This document shows, one piece after another, positions 1 to 5,034 of a DNA stretch of 12,042 bases (positions are counted from its first letter, which is position 1; each line of letters begins with the position of its first letter). Below the pieces are notes generated by a model. It had not been told where the DNA came from, did not search any database, and worked only from the letters and a program-made list of their open reading frames with translations. The stretch comes from Lacrimispora sp. 210928-DFI.3.58 (GTDB taxonomy: Bacteria > Bacillota > Clostridia > Lachnospirales > Lachnospiraceae), in the NCBI RefSeq assembly GCF_020554865.1, contig NZ_JAJCIC010000063.1, forward strand, positions 1 to 12,042, given 5' to 3'. A program made the position numbers and the translations under genes.

Positions 1-2
1 GC

Positions 3-71
3 TGCTGGTCTCACGCCAGGCGAAAGTTTGCAGAGATTGTAAAAACAGCAGCAAAGGGTAGTTTCCAATAA
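3..71 (+). pseudogene. IS66-family transposase fragment (entered from the left window edge, truncated)
   Basis: Reading frame 3 opens inside a protein at the window edge with CWSHARRKFAEIVKTAAKG and stops at TAA 69-71. The C-W-x-H-A-R-R-K-F stretch is a hallmark of the IS66 transposase core (the large TnpC/Orf3 protein). In an intact enzyme well over a hundred residues follow this motif. Here the frame ends about 13 residues after the motif, with the odd tail SFQ. The gene was therefore cut at or near base 57-60, probably by insertion or deletion of the neighbouring element. The upstream portion lies outside the window, so whether the 5' part is intact is unknown. It marks the left side as mobile-element debris. 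Confidence 0.75.
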
Positions 72-133
72 GACAGTATGAGAACATTACTGACATAGGG
101 TAGCTGCCGTACAGGAGTGCGACAAGAAGAATT

Positions 134-171
134 GGCGATACTTGGTTTTCACAACCAGGTATCGCCTTTTT
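134..171 (+). terminator. Strong intrinsic terminator upstream of tnpV
   Basis: GGCGATAC (134-141) pairs perfectly with GTATCGCC (159-166). The stem continues through a U-G pair and TGGTT/AACCA (143-147 with 153-157) around a five-base loop, giving 14 bp. TTTTT follows at 167-171. It sits about 40 bases before the tnpV start. It could end transcription from the truncated element on the left, or attenuate tnpV. Confidence 0.85.
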
Positions 172-211
172 CTATCTTTAACAGAATGTTTGAATCTTAT
201 TGGAGGTACAT

Positions 212-577
212 ATGATGCAAGAACTAAACTACATTCGCTGTGGCGATTACTATATTCCCGATATTCGCTTAACGGAGGAAACCAGGCCTATTGGTCGTTG
301 GGGGCGTATGCACAGAGATTATATCAAGGAGCATAATCCTATCCGTTTCAACGATCTGTGTCTTAGCGGTGAGCTGTGGACTTATCTGGCTGATTTAAAC
401 GAGCAGGCACAGAGCCGTCTTGAACTCATCATTGAGCAAATGAAAGCCGCTGAGGGCGTGACAGAGAGCATGAAGCAGCATGATCAGATGGCGTGGGTTG
501 GAGCTATGAACAGCATCCGCAACCGAGCCGAGGAAATTGTTCTGCGTGAGATGATCTACGAGGAGGATGCAGTATGA
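212..577 (+). CDS. tnpV: Transposon-encoded protein TnpV
   Basis: A 121-residue protein that I recognise as TnpV, the small accessory protein first named in clostridial Tn4451-type elements. The typical order is visible: an N-terminal LNYIRCGDYYIPD, then GRWGRMHRDYIKEH, then the C-terminal DQMAWVGAMNSIRNRAEEIVLREMIY. Its biochemical role is unknown. No catalytic motif is visible. The start is chosen at ATG 212 (or the adjacent ATG 215) because GGAGG lies at 202-206; a longer reading from TTG 200 would place the start on top of that site. The stop overlaps the next gene by four bases (ATGA), so the two are translationally linked. The gene follows an IS66 remnant and a terminator, consistent with accumulated mobile-element pieces. 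Confidence in the family is high, in function low. Confidence 0.88.
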   Translation: MMQELNYIRCGDYYIPDIRLTEETRPIGRWGRMHRDYIKEHNPIRFNDLCLSGELWTYLADLNEQAQSRLELIIEQMKAAEGVTESMKQHDQMAWVGAMNSIRNRAEEIVLREMIYEEDAV

Positions 578-837
578 GAATCCTTGAAGAATTTTGGTAT
601 GGTAATATCGAGCCAACAGAATATGACACATCCTCTTGCAAAGAATACAAGAAACTGTTGGAGCTGATTTGCAGGAACGAAGAAAAACTCAAAGCCACTA
701 TGACGGACGAGCAGAAAGAACTGTTTGAGTAATACACAGATTGTGTGCGAGAGCATCAAACCAATACAGAATGTTTGATTTTTCAGAATGGCTTTAAGTT
801 AGGCGCACGAATGATGTTAGAAGTCATGGAAGAATAA
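574..837 (+). pseudogene. DUF6809-type small protein, interrupted by an in-frame stop
   Basis: ATG at 574 overlaps the tnpV stop (ATGA). The reading MRILEEFWYGNIEP...RNEEKLKATMTDEQKELFE runs 52 codons and meets TAA at 730-732. The same frame then continues without another stop for 34 codons, ending in LIFQNGFKLGARMMLEVMEE and TAA 835-837. Proteins of this type often follow tnpV in clostridial elements. They are about 90 residues long, have an N-terminal LEEFxYGNIxP and NEEKL, and end in a helix of the GFKLGxxMxxE kind. Both halves are present in one frame, so a single base change (for example AAA to TAA) explains the break. A sequencing error or a functional short N-terminal product cannot be excluded. 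Function is unknown. The gene ends just before a bidirectional terminator. Confidence 0.75.
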
Positions 838-858
838 ATCTGCATTACACATAAAAAC

Positions 859-890
859 AGGTGCCTATGCGGCAACATAGGCACCTTTTC
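859..890. terminator. Bidirectional intrinsic terminator between convergent genes
   Basis: AGGTGCCTATG (859-869) pairs perfectly with CATAGGCACCT (876-886), with a six-base loop. On the plus strand a T-rich run follows (TTTT at 886-889, then CTTT). On the minus strand the complement of 852-858 gives GTTTTTA. The site lies between the DUF6809-type pseudogene (plus) and the 41-aa gene (minus), so one hairpin serves both. Confidence 0.88.
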
Positions 891-891
891 T

Positions 892-1017
892 TTAATGCGC
901 TTTCGCTTTGTGGTTGGCCAGAGTCTTCCCAGCCTTGCTCTTCGCAGACTTAGAAGAACTTTTAGACGCCAAGGTCTTACCGGCTTTACCAACCTTACCA
1001 CCATGATGTACAGCCAT
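892..1017 (-). CDS. Small 41-aa Lys/Ser/Ala-rich basic protein
   Basis: A short gene of 41 codons plus stop. The protein begins MAVHHGGKVGKAGKTLASKS and ends KAGKTLANHKAKAH. It is strongly basic, with 11 lysines and four histidines, and almost no hydrophobic residues. An internal repeat is visible: KAGKTLA occurs at residues 11-17 and again at 29-35. The start is well supported by GGGAGG at about 1026-1031, eight bases before the ATG. It is the last gene of a three-gene minus-strand cluster, 18 bases after the DUF2188 gene, and is followed by the terminator at 859-890. I cannot name a family. Composition would fit a nucleic-acid-binding or stress-type protein, but that is inference. The RBS and its position in the operon argue that it is real. 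Confidence 0.72.
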   Translation of the reverse strand: MAVHHGGKVGKAGKTLASKSSSKSAKSKAGKTLANHKAKAH

Positions 1018-1035
1018 GATATTCACCTCCCTGAA

Positions 1036-1263
1036 TTAACCCTTCGGCGGGCAAGGATCGTTCCCATGGCTGTCTGCGGACTGGATGCGCCCGTTCATAC
1101 CATGAACAACGAATTCGGTGCCCTGATTTCGGCTGATTTGTCTTCCTGCGTTTACGGCCTGTTCCTTGGTTGCGAAATGGCCGCTGGAACGCTGAGCGCC
1201 GCTACGCTTCACATCCCAACCTCCGTTGGAATTGTGAACAACATGATGAGAAGAACGTGCCAT
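1036..1263 (-). CDS. DUF2188 domain protein
   Basis: A 75-residue protein matching the DUF2188 pattern: an N-terminal HHVVHNSNGGWDVKRSGAQR, a central helix TKEQAVNAGRQISRNQG, then EFVVHGMNGRIQSADSHGND and a terminal PCPPKG. These features (GGWxVKR, the AxxxGRxIS helix, the VVHGxxGRIQxxxSxGNDPxPPKG end) are what defines the family. Its biochemical function is not known. Such proteins are small and common on plasmids and integrative elements. The protein covers the full family length, so it looks intact. The start ATG at 1263 has GGGGG eight bases upstream, inside the end of the preceding gene, and only five bases separate the two genes. It therefore belongs to the same transcript as its neighbours on both sides. 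Confidence 0.85.
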   Translation of the reverse strand: MARSSHHVVHNSNGGWDVKRSGAQRSSGHFATKEQAVNAGRQISRNQGTEFVVHGMNGRIQSADSHGNDPCPPKG

Positions 1264-1268
1264 ATTAA

Positions 1269-1484
1269 TTACCCCCTATGCGCTTTCGGACAGCAGGTTG
1301 CACAGCCATCCGCATCAAAATAAATTTTCTTTGCCTGAGTAACAGCTTTCACTTCGCTTGCAAAGTAGCCAACATACTGAGTGCTACGGATACCAAGCTG
1401 AGCGGCGTGTTCCTTGGTGTGGACTTCATGATGAAGGCCGGGATTTAAGGTCTGATTGTTGTTGATATAGTAATGTTTATACAT
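1269..1484 (-). CDS. Small 71-aa His/Cys-containing protein of unknown function
   Basis: The protein begins MYKHYYINNNQTLNPGLHHEVHTKEHAAQLG and ends DADGCATCCPKAHRG. I recognise the general pattern of small hypothetical proteins that open with HYYxN and contain HEVH, then a GYFxSxxEAV helix, and finish with a GCxxCC...H cluster. I know no assigned function. His and Cys residues at both ends (H28-E-V-H31, and C61, C64, C65 and H69 near the C-terminus) suggest metal binding, which is inference. A longer reading up to base 1628 is possible. ATG 1484 is chosen because AAAGGAG lies seven to eight bases upstream and the upstream stretch is low-complexity leader with hairpins. It heads the three-gene minus-strand cluster, five bases before DUF2188. 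Confidence 0.75.
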   Translation of the reverse strand: MYKHYYINNNQTLNPGLHHEVHTKEHAAQLGIRSTQYVGYFASEVKAVTQAKKIYFDADGCATCCPKAHRG

Positions 1485-1499
1485 AATTCTGCTCCTTTC

Positions 1500-1517
1500 G
1501 GCTTGACCGAGCAAGCC
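1500..1517 (-). promoter_or_regulatory. Hairpin just before the RBS of the 71-aa gene
   Basis: GGCTTG (1500-1505) and CAAGCC (1512-1517) form a six-bp stem with a six-base loop. On the minus strand the stem ends right before the GAAAGGAG ribosome binding site. It could influence ribosome access to the first gene of the small-protein cluster. No regulator or ligand is recognisable. Confidence 0.45.
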
Positions 1518-1552
1518 AGTCGTGATATTTTGGTAATGTACATATCTTGAAT

Positions 1553-1590
1553 GAGCGGTTAATCTGTTGCAGCAGATTGCCGCTCTTTTT
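1553..1590 (+). terminator. Interrupted hairpin with T tract (plus-strand terminator or minus-strand leader structure)
   Basis: GAGCGG (1553-1558) pairs with CCGCTC (1580-1585), and inside it AATCTG (1561-1566) pairs with CAGATT (1573-1578). TTTTT follows on the plus strand at 1586-1590, the form of an intrinsic terminator. No plus-strand gene is visible upstream to terminate. In the minus-strand transcript the same stem lies directly after a tiny leader reading frame and lacks a following U run, so there it would be a leader structure. Confidence 0.5.
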
Positions 1591-1600
1591 ATTTGCGCAT
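1589..1600 (-). other. Possible three-codon leader peptide (M-R-K) with a perfect Shine-Dalgarno
   Basis: On the minus strand AAAGGAGGTGAT (complement of 1606-1617) is a full-length match to the 16S anti-Shine-Dalgarno. The best-spaced start after it, ATG at 1600-1598, opens only ATG-CGC-AAA-TAA. The stop overlaps the base of the hairpin at 1553-1590. Such a strong site in front of a three-codon frame may be a leader that controls the genes downstream, or the relic of a lost gene. A closer ATG at 1607 would continue in frame to the 71-aa gene, but its spacing of about two bases is poor. Confidence 0.35.
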
Positions 1601-1618
1601 AAGGCATCACCTCCTTTG

Positions 1619-1642
1619 ATGTTCGCATATTCGCCTGTTCGC
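1619..1642 (-). repeat. Three tandem octamers, GCGAAYAN
   Basis: Read on the minus strand, 1642 to 1619 is GCGAACAG, GCGAATAT, GCGAACAT without gaps: the pattern GCGAAYAN three times. It lies directly upstream of the AAAGGAGGTGAT site in the leader of the small-protein cluster. The octamer AGCGAACA recurs once in the dyad at the XRE promoter (2802-2825). This suggests a regulator binding array, but no binding evidence exists. Confidence 0.55.
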
Positions 1643-1665
1643 TTTTTTCTAACGATCGGCTTGTA

Positions 1666-1693
1666 TTTAAGGGAATCGGAAGATTCCCTTAAA
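1666..1693 (-). terminator. Perfect 12-bp inverted repeat at the end of the ImmA gene
   Basis: TTTAAGGGAATC (1666-1677) and GATTCCCTTAAA (1682-1693) are perfect complements around a GGAA loop. The repeat overlaps the stop codon of the minus-strand metallopeptidase gene (TAA at 1691-1689). The minus-strand sequence after the stem (TACAAGCC) is not U-rich, so termination may be partial, letting some transcripts continue into the small-gene cluster. Confidence 0.55.
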
Positions 1694-2402
1694 TTGAGAT
1701 TTTTAGTTGGATAGGGGGTACATCAAATGTGATCATCTTCAGCGAGTTTAATCGATAGCGCATGGCCTGCTTAGACACGCTGAATGCATCCGCCATGTCA
1801 CAGATAATGCTCTCTACCATGTAGTCGCACGGAAGCGGGTATTTTGAGCCTAAGTTGCTGCTTCGCTTTTTGAACTCATCTCGAACCACATTCTGCGGCA
1901 TCAAGAACGCCGCTGCACACGCATTCGCCTGATACTCGATAAAATCCAGCGACGTTTTCAGACTTTTCTTCCCATTCAAGGCTACCTGCGTTGTGCTGTG
2001 AATATAGTCGGGCGTTTCACGGCGAAAACAGTTCTTGTGCAGAACTTGGTGAAATACTTCGTGCATCACGGTGAAGTTTTCACGCCCTCTATTATCCCCC
2101 TCAGTCAGAGTAGCATCAATGAGAATACTTCCCTTGGAAAGAAAAACCTTTGAGGGAAGCATACCCTCTCGATAGCAGGGTTCGGGCCACACCCACACAT
2201 AGCCAGCATTGAAGGCGGTTGCGCCGAGAATAGACTGATCTGGAGTGATGTACTTCCAGTCGTAGTCAACACCCAGGCACTTTTCAATAACGGCATAGAC
2301 GTCGATGGGCTTCGGCTTTTTTAAACGTTCAGGGTCAAATTGGGTCAGAAGCTTTTCGGCTTCGTTTTCCAACTGATGCGCAGAGTAGTTGTAATGGATC
2401 AC
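1689..2402 (-). CDS. ImmA/IrrE-family metallopeptidase
   Basis: A 237-residue protein of the ImmA/IrrE group (COG2856). These zinc peptidases cleave a partner XRE repressor and so derepress mobile-element or stress genes. The zinc motif HEVFH is at residues 114-118. It is followed by E156 in the family pattern ExxANxxAAAFLMP (156-169), which supplies the third ligand. The N-terminal ~100 residues hold the usual helical part and a strand-rich ILIDATL region. The C-terminal region, with AFSVSKQAMRYRLNSL (206-221), resembles the helix-turn-helix-like tail found in many members. The start is GTG at 2402, 14 bases after the stop of the XRE gene. Only a weak GAGG lies about 12 bases upstream, so expression probably depends on coupling to the XRE gene. 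The likely substrate is that XRE protein. Confidence 0.85.
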   Translation of the reverse strand: MIHYNYSAHQLENEAEKLLTQFDPERLKKPKPIDVYAVIEKCLGVDYDWKYITPDQSILGATAFNAGYVWVWPEPCYREGMLPSKVFLSKGSILIDATLTEGDNRGRENFTVMHEVFHQVLHKNCFRRETPDYIHSTTQVALNGKKSLKTSLDFIEYQANACAAAFLMPQNVVRDEFKKRSSNLGSKYPLPCDYMVESIICDMADAFSVSKQAMRYRLNSLKMITFDVPPIQLKISI

Positions 2403-2416
2403 GCTTATTTCTTACC

Positions 2417-2782
2417 TCACTCTTGTTCCTCCATCATCTCAATGACCTTCTGCCATACTTCACTGGAGGCATTATTGTCACGTGCCATACGAAGTGCAAC
2501 ACGGACATGCTCATTTCCCATGATGTACTCCGGCAGATCGGGAGATACTGTATTCTCCTTTTCGCCTGCGGCCAGATCAAACATGGTGTTGGTTTCTTCT
2601 TCGGACAGGCACAGAATACGGGCCAATTCATACAGCTTGTCTTTATCAGGGGGATAGCGATTCCCCTTTTCAATGTCGCTCATGTATGCCGGTACAATCC
2701 CTAATTCGGCAGCCAGTCCACGTAGTGTCAATCCACGGGATTTTCGCTTTTCAGCGATGAATTCTCCGAACTTGCCATTCAT
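2417..2782 (-). CDS. XRE-family repressor paired with ImmA
   Basis: A 121-residue protein with an N-terminal XRE/Cro-CI helix-turn-helix (about residues 5-58). The first helix is FGEFIAEKRKSRG, followed by LTLRGLAAELGI and the recognition segment VPAYMSDIEKGNRYPPDKDKL. The C-terminal half (residues 60-121) is acidic and helical. It probably serves for dimerisation and for recognition by the neighbouring peptidase; that is inferred from the family arrangement. AAGGAGG lies eight bases before ATG 2782. A near-consensus promoter (2833-2861) drives it leftward, and a dyad (2802-2825) sits at the expected start point, which suggests autorepression. It is transcribed with the metallopeptidase gene, as in the ImmR/ImmA pairs of integrative elements. 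Confidence 0.88.
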   Translation of the reverse strand: MNGKFGEFIAEKRKSRGLTLRGLAAELGIVPAYMSDIEKGNRYPPDKDKLYELARILCLSEEETNTMFDLAAGEKENTVSPDLPEYIMGNEHVRVALRMARDNNASSEVWQKVIEMMEEQE

Positions 2783-2801
2783 AGTCCTTTCCTCCTTGAC
2801 G

Positions 2802-2825
2802 GGAATAAGCGTGTTCGCTGATTCC
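2802..2825. promoter_or_regulatory. Candidate operator dyad at the XRE transcription start
   Basis: GGAATAAGCG (2802-2811) and CGCTGATTCC (2816-2825) are inverted copies, with nine of ten positions complementary, around TGTT. The dyad begins about eight bases after the minus-strand -10 box and so covers the likely start point. This is a classic place for an autorepressor to bind. The centre contains AGCGAACA on the minus strand, also found in the octamer array at 1619-1642. Confidence 0.6.
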
Positions 2826-2832
2826 TAACACT

Positions 2833-2861
2833 ATTATATGCAGTGATACAGAGAAAGTCAA
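2833..2861 (-). promoter_or_regulatory. Sigma-A promoter for the XRE-ImmA pair
   Basis: On the minus strand TTGACT (2861-2856) and TATAAT (2838-2833) are separated by exactly 17 bases. This is one mismatch from full consensus. The distance to the XRE start codon is about 50 bases. Confidence 0.85.
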
Positions 2862-2903
2862 CCACATTTTTTTGAGAATTTTTTCAAAAGCCTGCTTCAC
2901 CGC

Positions 2904-2932
2904 TTTCATTTTTTGATATCTTGTTATATAAT
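2904..2932 (+). promoter_or_regulatory. Probable promoter of the restriction-modification operon
   Basis: A perfect TATAAT lies at 2927-2932, 55 bases before the small regulator's ATG. The hexamer 17 bases upstream, TTTCAT (2904-2909), is a poor -35. A weak -35 fits a promoter that is tuned or activated. GTTATATAAT (2923-2932) recurs exactly at the second regulator's promoter (9469-9478). Confidence 0.6.
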
Positions 2933-2942
2933 TAAACCAGAA

Positions 2943-2957
2943 ATCTAATTTTTAGAT
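2943..2957. promoter_or_regulatory. Candidate operator: short dyad downstream of the hsd promoter
   Basis: ATCTAA (2943-2948) and TTAGAT (2952-2957) form a six-bp inverted repeat with a three-base centre, 11 bases after the -10 box. The surrounding bases are very AT-rich, so chance cannot be dismissed. Its position suits autorepression by the small regulator encoded at 2987. Confidence 0.4.
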
Positions 2958-2986
2958 ATTTGATTTATATAGGAAGGAAGATAAGC

Positions 2987-3202
2987 ATGGCAGTATCCTA
3001 TAAGAAGCTCTGGAAACTGTTGATTGACAGGGATATGACGAAAACGATGCTCCGTAAAGAAGCTGGAATTACAACCGCAGCACTTGCGAAACTTGGTAAG
3101 AATGAAAATGTCAACACTGAGGTGCTTGTGAAAATCTGCAACACTCTGAAGTGCGACATCTCCGATATTATGGAACTTACGGATGAAAGGGCAGGACAAT
3201 AA
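2987..3202 (+). CDS. Small Cro/C1-type regulator leading the hsd operon
   Basis: A 71-residue protein that is almost entirely one helix-turn-helix domain of the Cro/C1 type (HTH_26-like). It starts VSYKKLWKLLIDRDMTKTMLRKEAGITTAALAKLGK and ends in the dimer helix VLVKICNTLKCDISDIMEL. The start ATG 2987 has GGAAGGAAG at 2972-2980. An in-frame TTG at 2960 has no such site. Its stop overlaps the hsdM start by one base (TAATG), so translation is coupled. A one-domain regulator upstream of hsdM probably sets the level of the whole operon, like the control proteins of Type II systems; that role is inferred. It is a paralogue of the protein at 9505-9717, with about 26 of 70 residues identical by eye. 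Confidence 0.85.
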   Translation: MAVSYKKLWKLLIDRDMTKTMLRKEAGITTAALAKLGKNENVNTEVLVKICNTLKCDISDIMELTDERAGQ

Positions 3203-5034
3203 TGGAAAAAGCAAATTTTGGACAGATCGTTTCCTTTTTGTTTGGAATCGCAAATGACTGTCTCGTAGATACATATGATGTGGGTGATTACAGAAAGATT
3301 ATTCTGCCTATGATGGTTATCCGCCGTTTTGACGCAGTTCTGGAACCCACCAAAGAGAAAGTTTTGAAAATGAAGGAGCAGTTGGATGCTGCCGGTATTA
3401 CCGACCAGGACGAAGCTCTGTGCAGCGTAGCGGGAGAAGCTTTTTGCAACAGCTCCCCCTATACTTTGTCGGATCTGAAATCCCGCACCAACCAGCAACA
3501 GCTGAAATCCGACTTTATTCTCTATCTGAACGGTTTTTCTCAGAATGTACAGGATATTATCAAGCGCTTTGAATTCAGAAATCAGATTGACAAACTCTCT
3601 GAGCATGACATTCTGGGCCTGCTGATCAGCAAGTTTACGGATTCTTCCGTGAATCTGTCCAACCGTCCGATTTGCGATGCCAAGGGTAATGTAATTCAGC
3701 CTGCTCTGGACAACCACACCATGGGCACGGTGTTTGAAGAAGTTATCCGCAAATTCAACGAAGAAACCAACATTACCGATGCAGGACGTCACTTCACCCC
3801 TCGTGATATCGTGGAGCTGATTACCGATTTGGCATTCGTTCCTGTGAAAGATAAAATTCAAAGTACCACCTACCGTATCTATGATGGAGCCTGCGGCACC
3901 GGCGGTATGCTGACGGTTGCCGAAGGTAGAATGCAAGAAGTGGCTAAGGAATTCGGAAAGAATGTTTCGATCCATCTGTACGGGCAGGAGAATTCCGACG
4001 AAACCTATGCCATCGCTCGCAGTGACATGCTGGTTAAGGGCGAGGGTGTACAGGCAAACAATATCTTCTTCGGTTCCACCATCTCAAATGATGGTTTCTC
4101 TGGAGAAACCTTTGACTTTATGCTTTCCAATCCTCCTTTCGGTACACCTTGGAAAACGGACCTGAAGGCATGGGGCGATATTAAAAAGGATGAGATTACT
4201 GACACCCGTTTCCGTGTGAACTATAAGGGTGAAGACTTCTCTCTAATTCCCGATATTGGAGATCCGCAGATGCTGTTCCTTGCCAATAACATCAGCAAGA
4301 TGAAGAAAAACACAGCTCTGGGCAGTCGTATTGTGGAGGTGCACAACGGGTCTTCTCTGTTTACCGGCAAAGCAGGTCAGGGACCTTCCAATCTGCGTCA
4401 GTATATTTTGGAGCAAGATTTGCTGGAAGCCATCGTCGCAGTTCCTGAAAAGATGTTCTACAACACCGGCATTGGTACTTATATCTGGATTCTTGCCAAT
4501 AAAAAAGAGGGGCGCCGCAAAGGAAAGGTGCAGCTGATTGATGCTACTTCTTTCAAGAAGTCGCTTCGCAAGAATCTTGGTGAAAAGAACTGTGAAATCG
4601 ACAAGAATATTAGAGATTATATTCTGGAACTGTACATGGCATTCGATCAGGCTGATGAGCGTTACAGCAAGGTTTTTGACAATTCTGAGTTCGGTTACTG
4701 GGAAGTTCCGGTCTACACGCCGCAGTATGATGAAAACGGTCAGCCAATTCTGGATAAGAAAGGTAAGCCGATAAAGCCTAACTCTGATAAGGAAATTGTA
4801 CCATTTACTTATGAAGGTGGTATCGAAGCATTTATCAAAAACGAAGTACAGCCTTATGCACCTGATGTGTTCCTCAAGCCGGGTACAGAGAAAGTCGGAT
4901 ATGAGCTTTCTTTTACAAAGTATTTTTATCAGCCCGTGCAGTTACGCACTCTGGAAGAAATCACCATGGACATCCGTGCGATTGAACGTGAAACCGATGG
5001 CCTTCTGGATGAGATTTTAGGAGGCTTAGCATGA
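3202..5034 (+). CDS. hsdM: Type I restriction-modification DNA methyltransferase subunit
   Basis: A 610-residue HsdM. It carries the SAM-dependent adenine methyltransferase activity of the M2S and R2M2S complexes and methylates the site chosen by HsdS. The N-terminal helical domain (about 5-180) shows FGQIVSFLFGIANDCLVD and the LPMMVIRRFD helix. HFTPRDIV (197-204) leads into the catalytic fold. Motif I is DGACGTGG (228-235) for SAM binding. The catalytic motif is NPPF (310-313), typical of N6-adenine gamma-class enzymes. The C-terminus (about 500-610) is longer than in many HsdM proteins and includes a charged insert around 515-540. It starts at the ATG overlapping the regulator stop and ends overlapping the hsdS start (ATGA). 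No frame damage is visible, so the enzyme should be active. Confidence 0.96.
   Translation: MEKANFGQIVSFLFGIANDCLVDTYDVGDYRKIILPMMVIRRFDAVLEPTKEKVLKMKEQLDAAGITDQDEALCSVAGEAFCNSSPYTLSDLKSRTNQQQLKSDFILYLNGFSQNVQDIIKRFEFRNQIDKLSEHDILGLLISKFTDSSVNLSNRPICDAKGNVIQPALDNHTMGTVFEEVIRKFNEETNITDAGRHFTPRDIVELITDLAFVPVKDKIQSTTYRIYDGACGTGGMLTVAEGRMQEVAKEFGKNVSIHLYGQENSDETYAIARSDMLVKGEGVQANNIFFGSTISNDGFSGETFDFMLSNPPFGTPWKTDLKAWGDIKKDEITDTRFRVNYKGEDFSLIPDIGDPQMLFLANNISKMKKNTALGSRIVEVHNGSSLFTGKAGQGPSNLRQYILEQDLLEAIVAVPEKMFYNTGIGTYIWILANKKEGRRKGKVQLIDATSFKKSLRKNLGEKNCEIDKNIRDYILELYMAFDQADERYSKVFDNSEFGYWEVPVYTPQYDENGQPILDKKGKPIKPNSDKEIVPFTYEGGIEAFIKNEVQPYAPDVFLKPGTEKVGYELSFTKYFYQPVQLRTLEEITMDIRAIERETDGLLDEILGGLA

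Noticed and set aside
1485..1628. N-terminal extension of the 71-aa protein up to base 1628
   Set aside because: The extension crosses two hairpins and contains no recognisable protein sequence. ATG 1484 has its own good RBS.
2904..2932. TTGATA at about 2914 as the -35 box of the hsd promoter
   Set aside because: It is only about seven to eight bases from TATAAT, far short of the 16-18 needed.
2998..3975. 325-codon open frame on the minus strand
   Set aside because: It is opposite the small regulator and hsdM, both well supported. No RBS or recognisable domain is seen.
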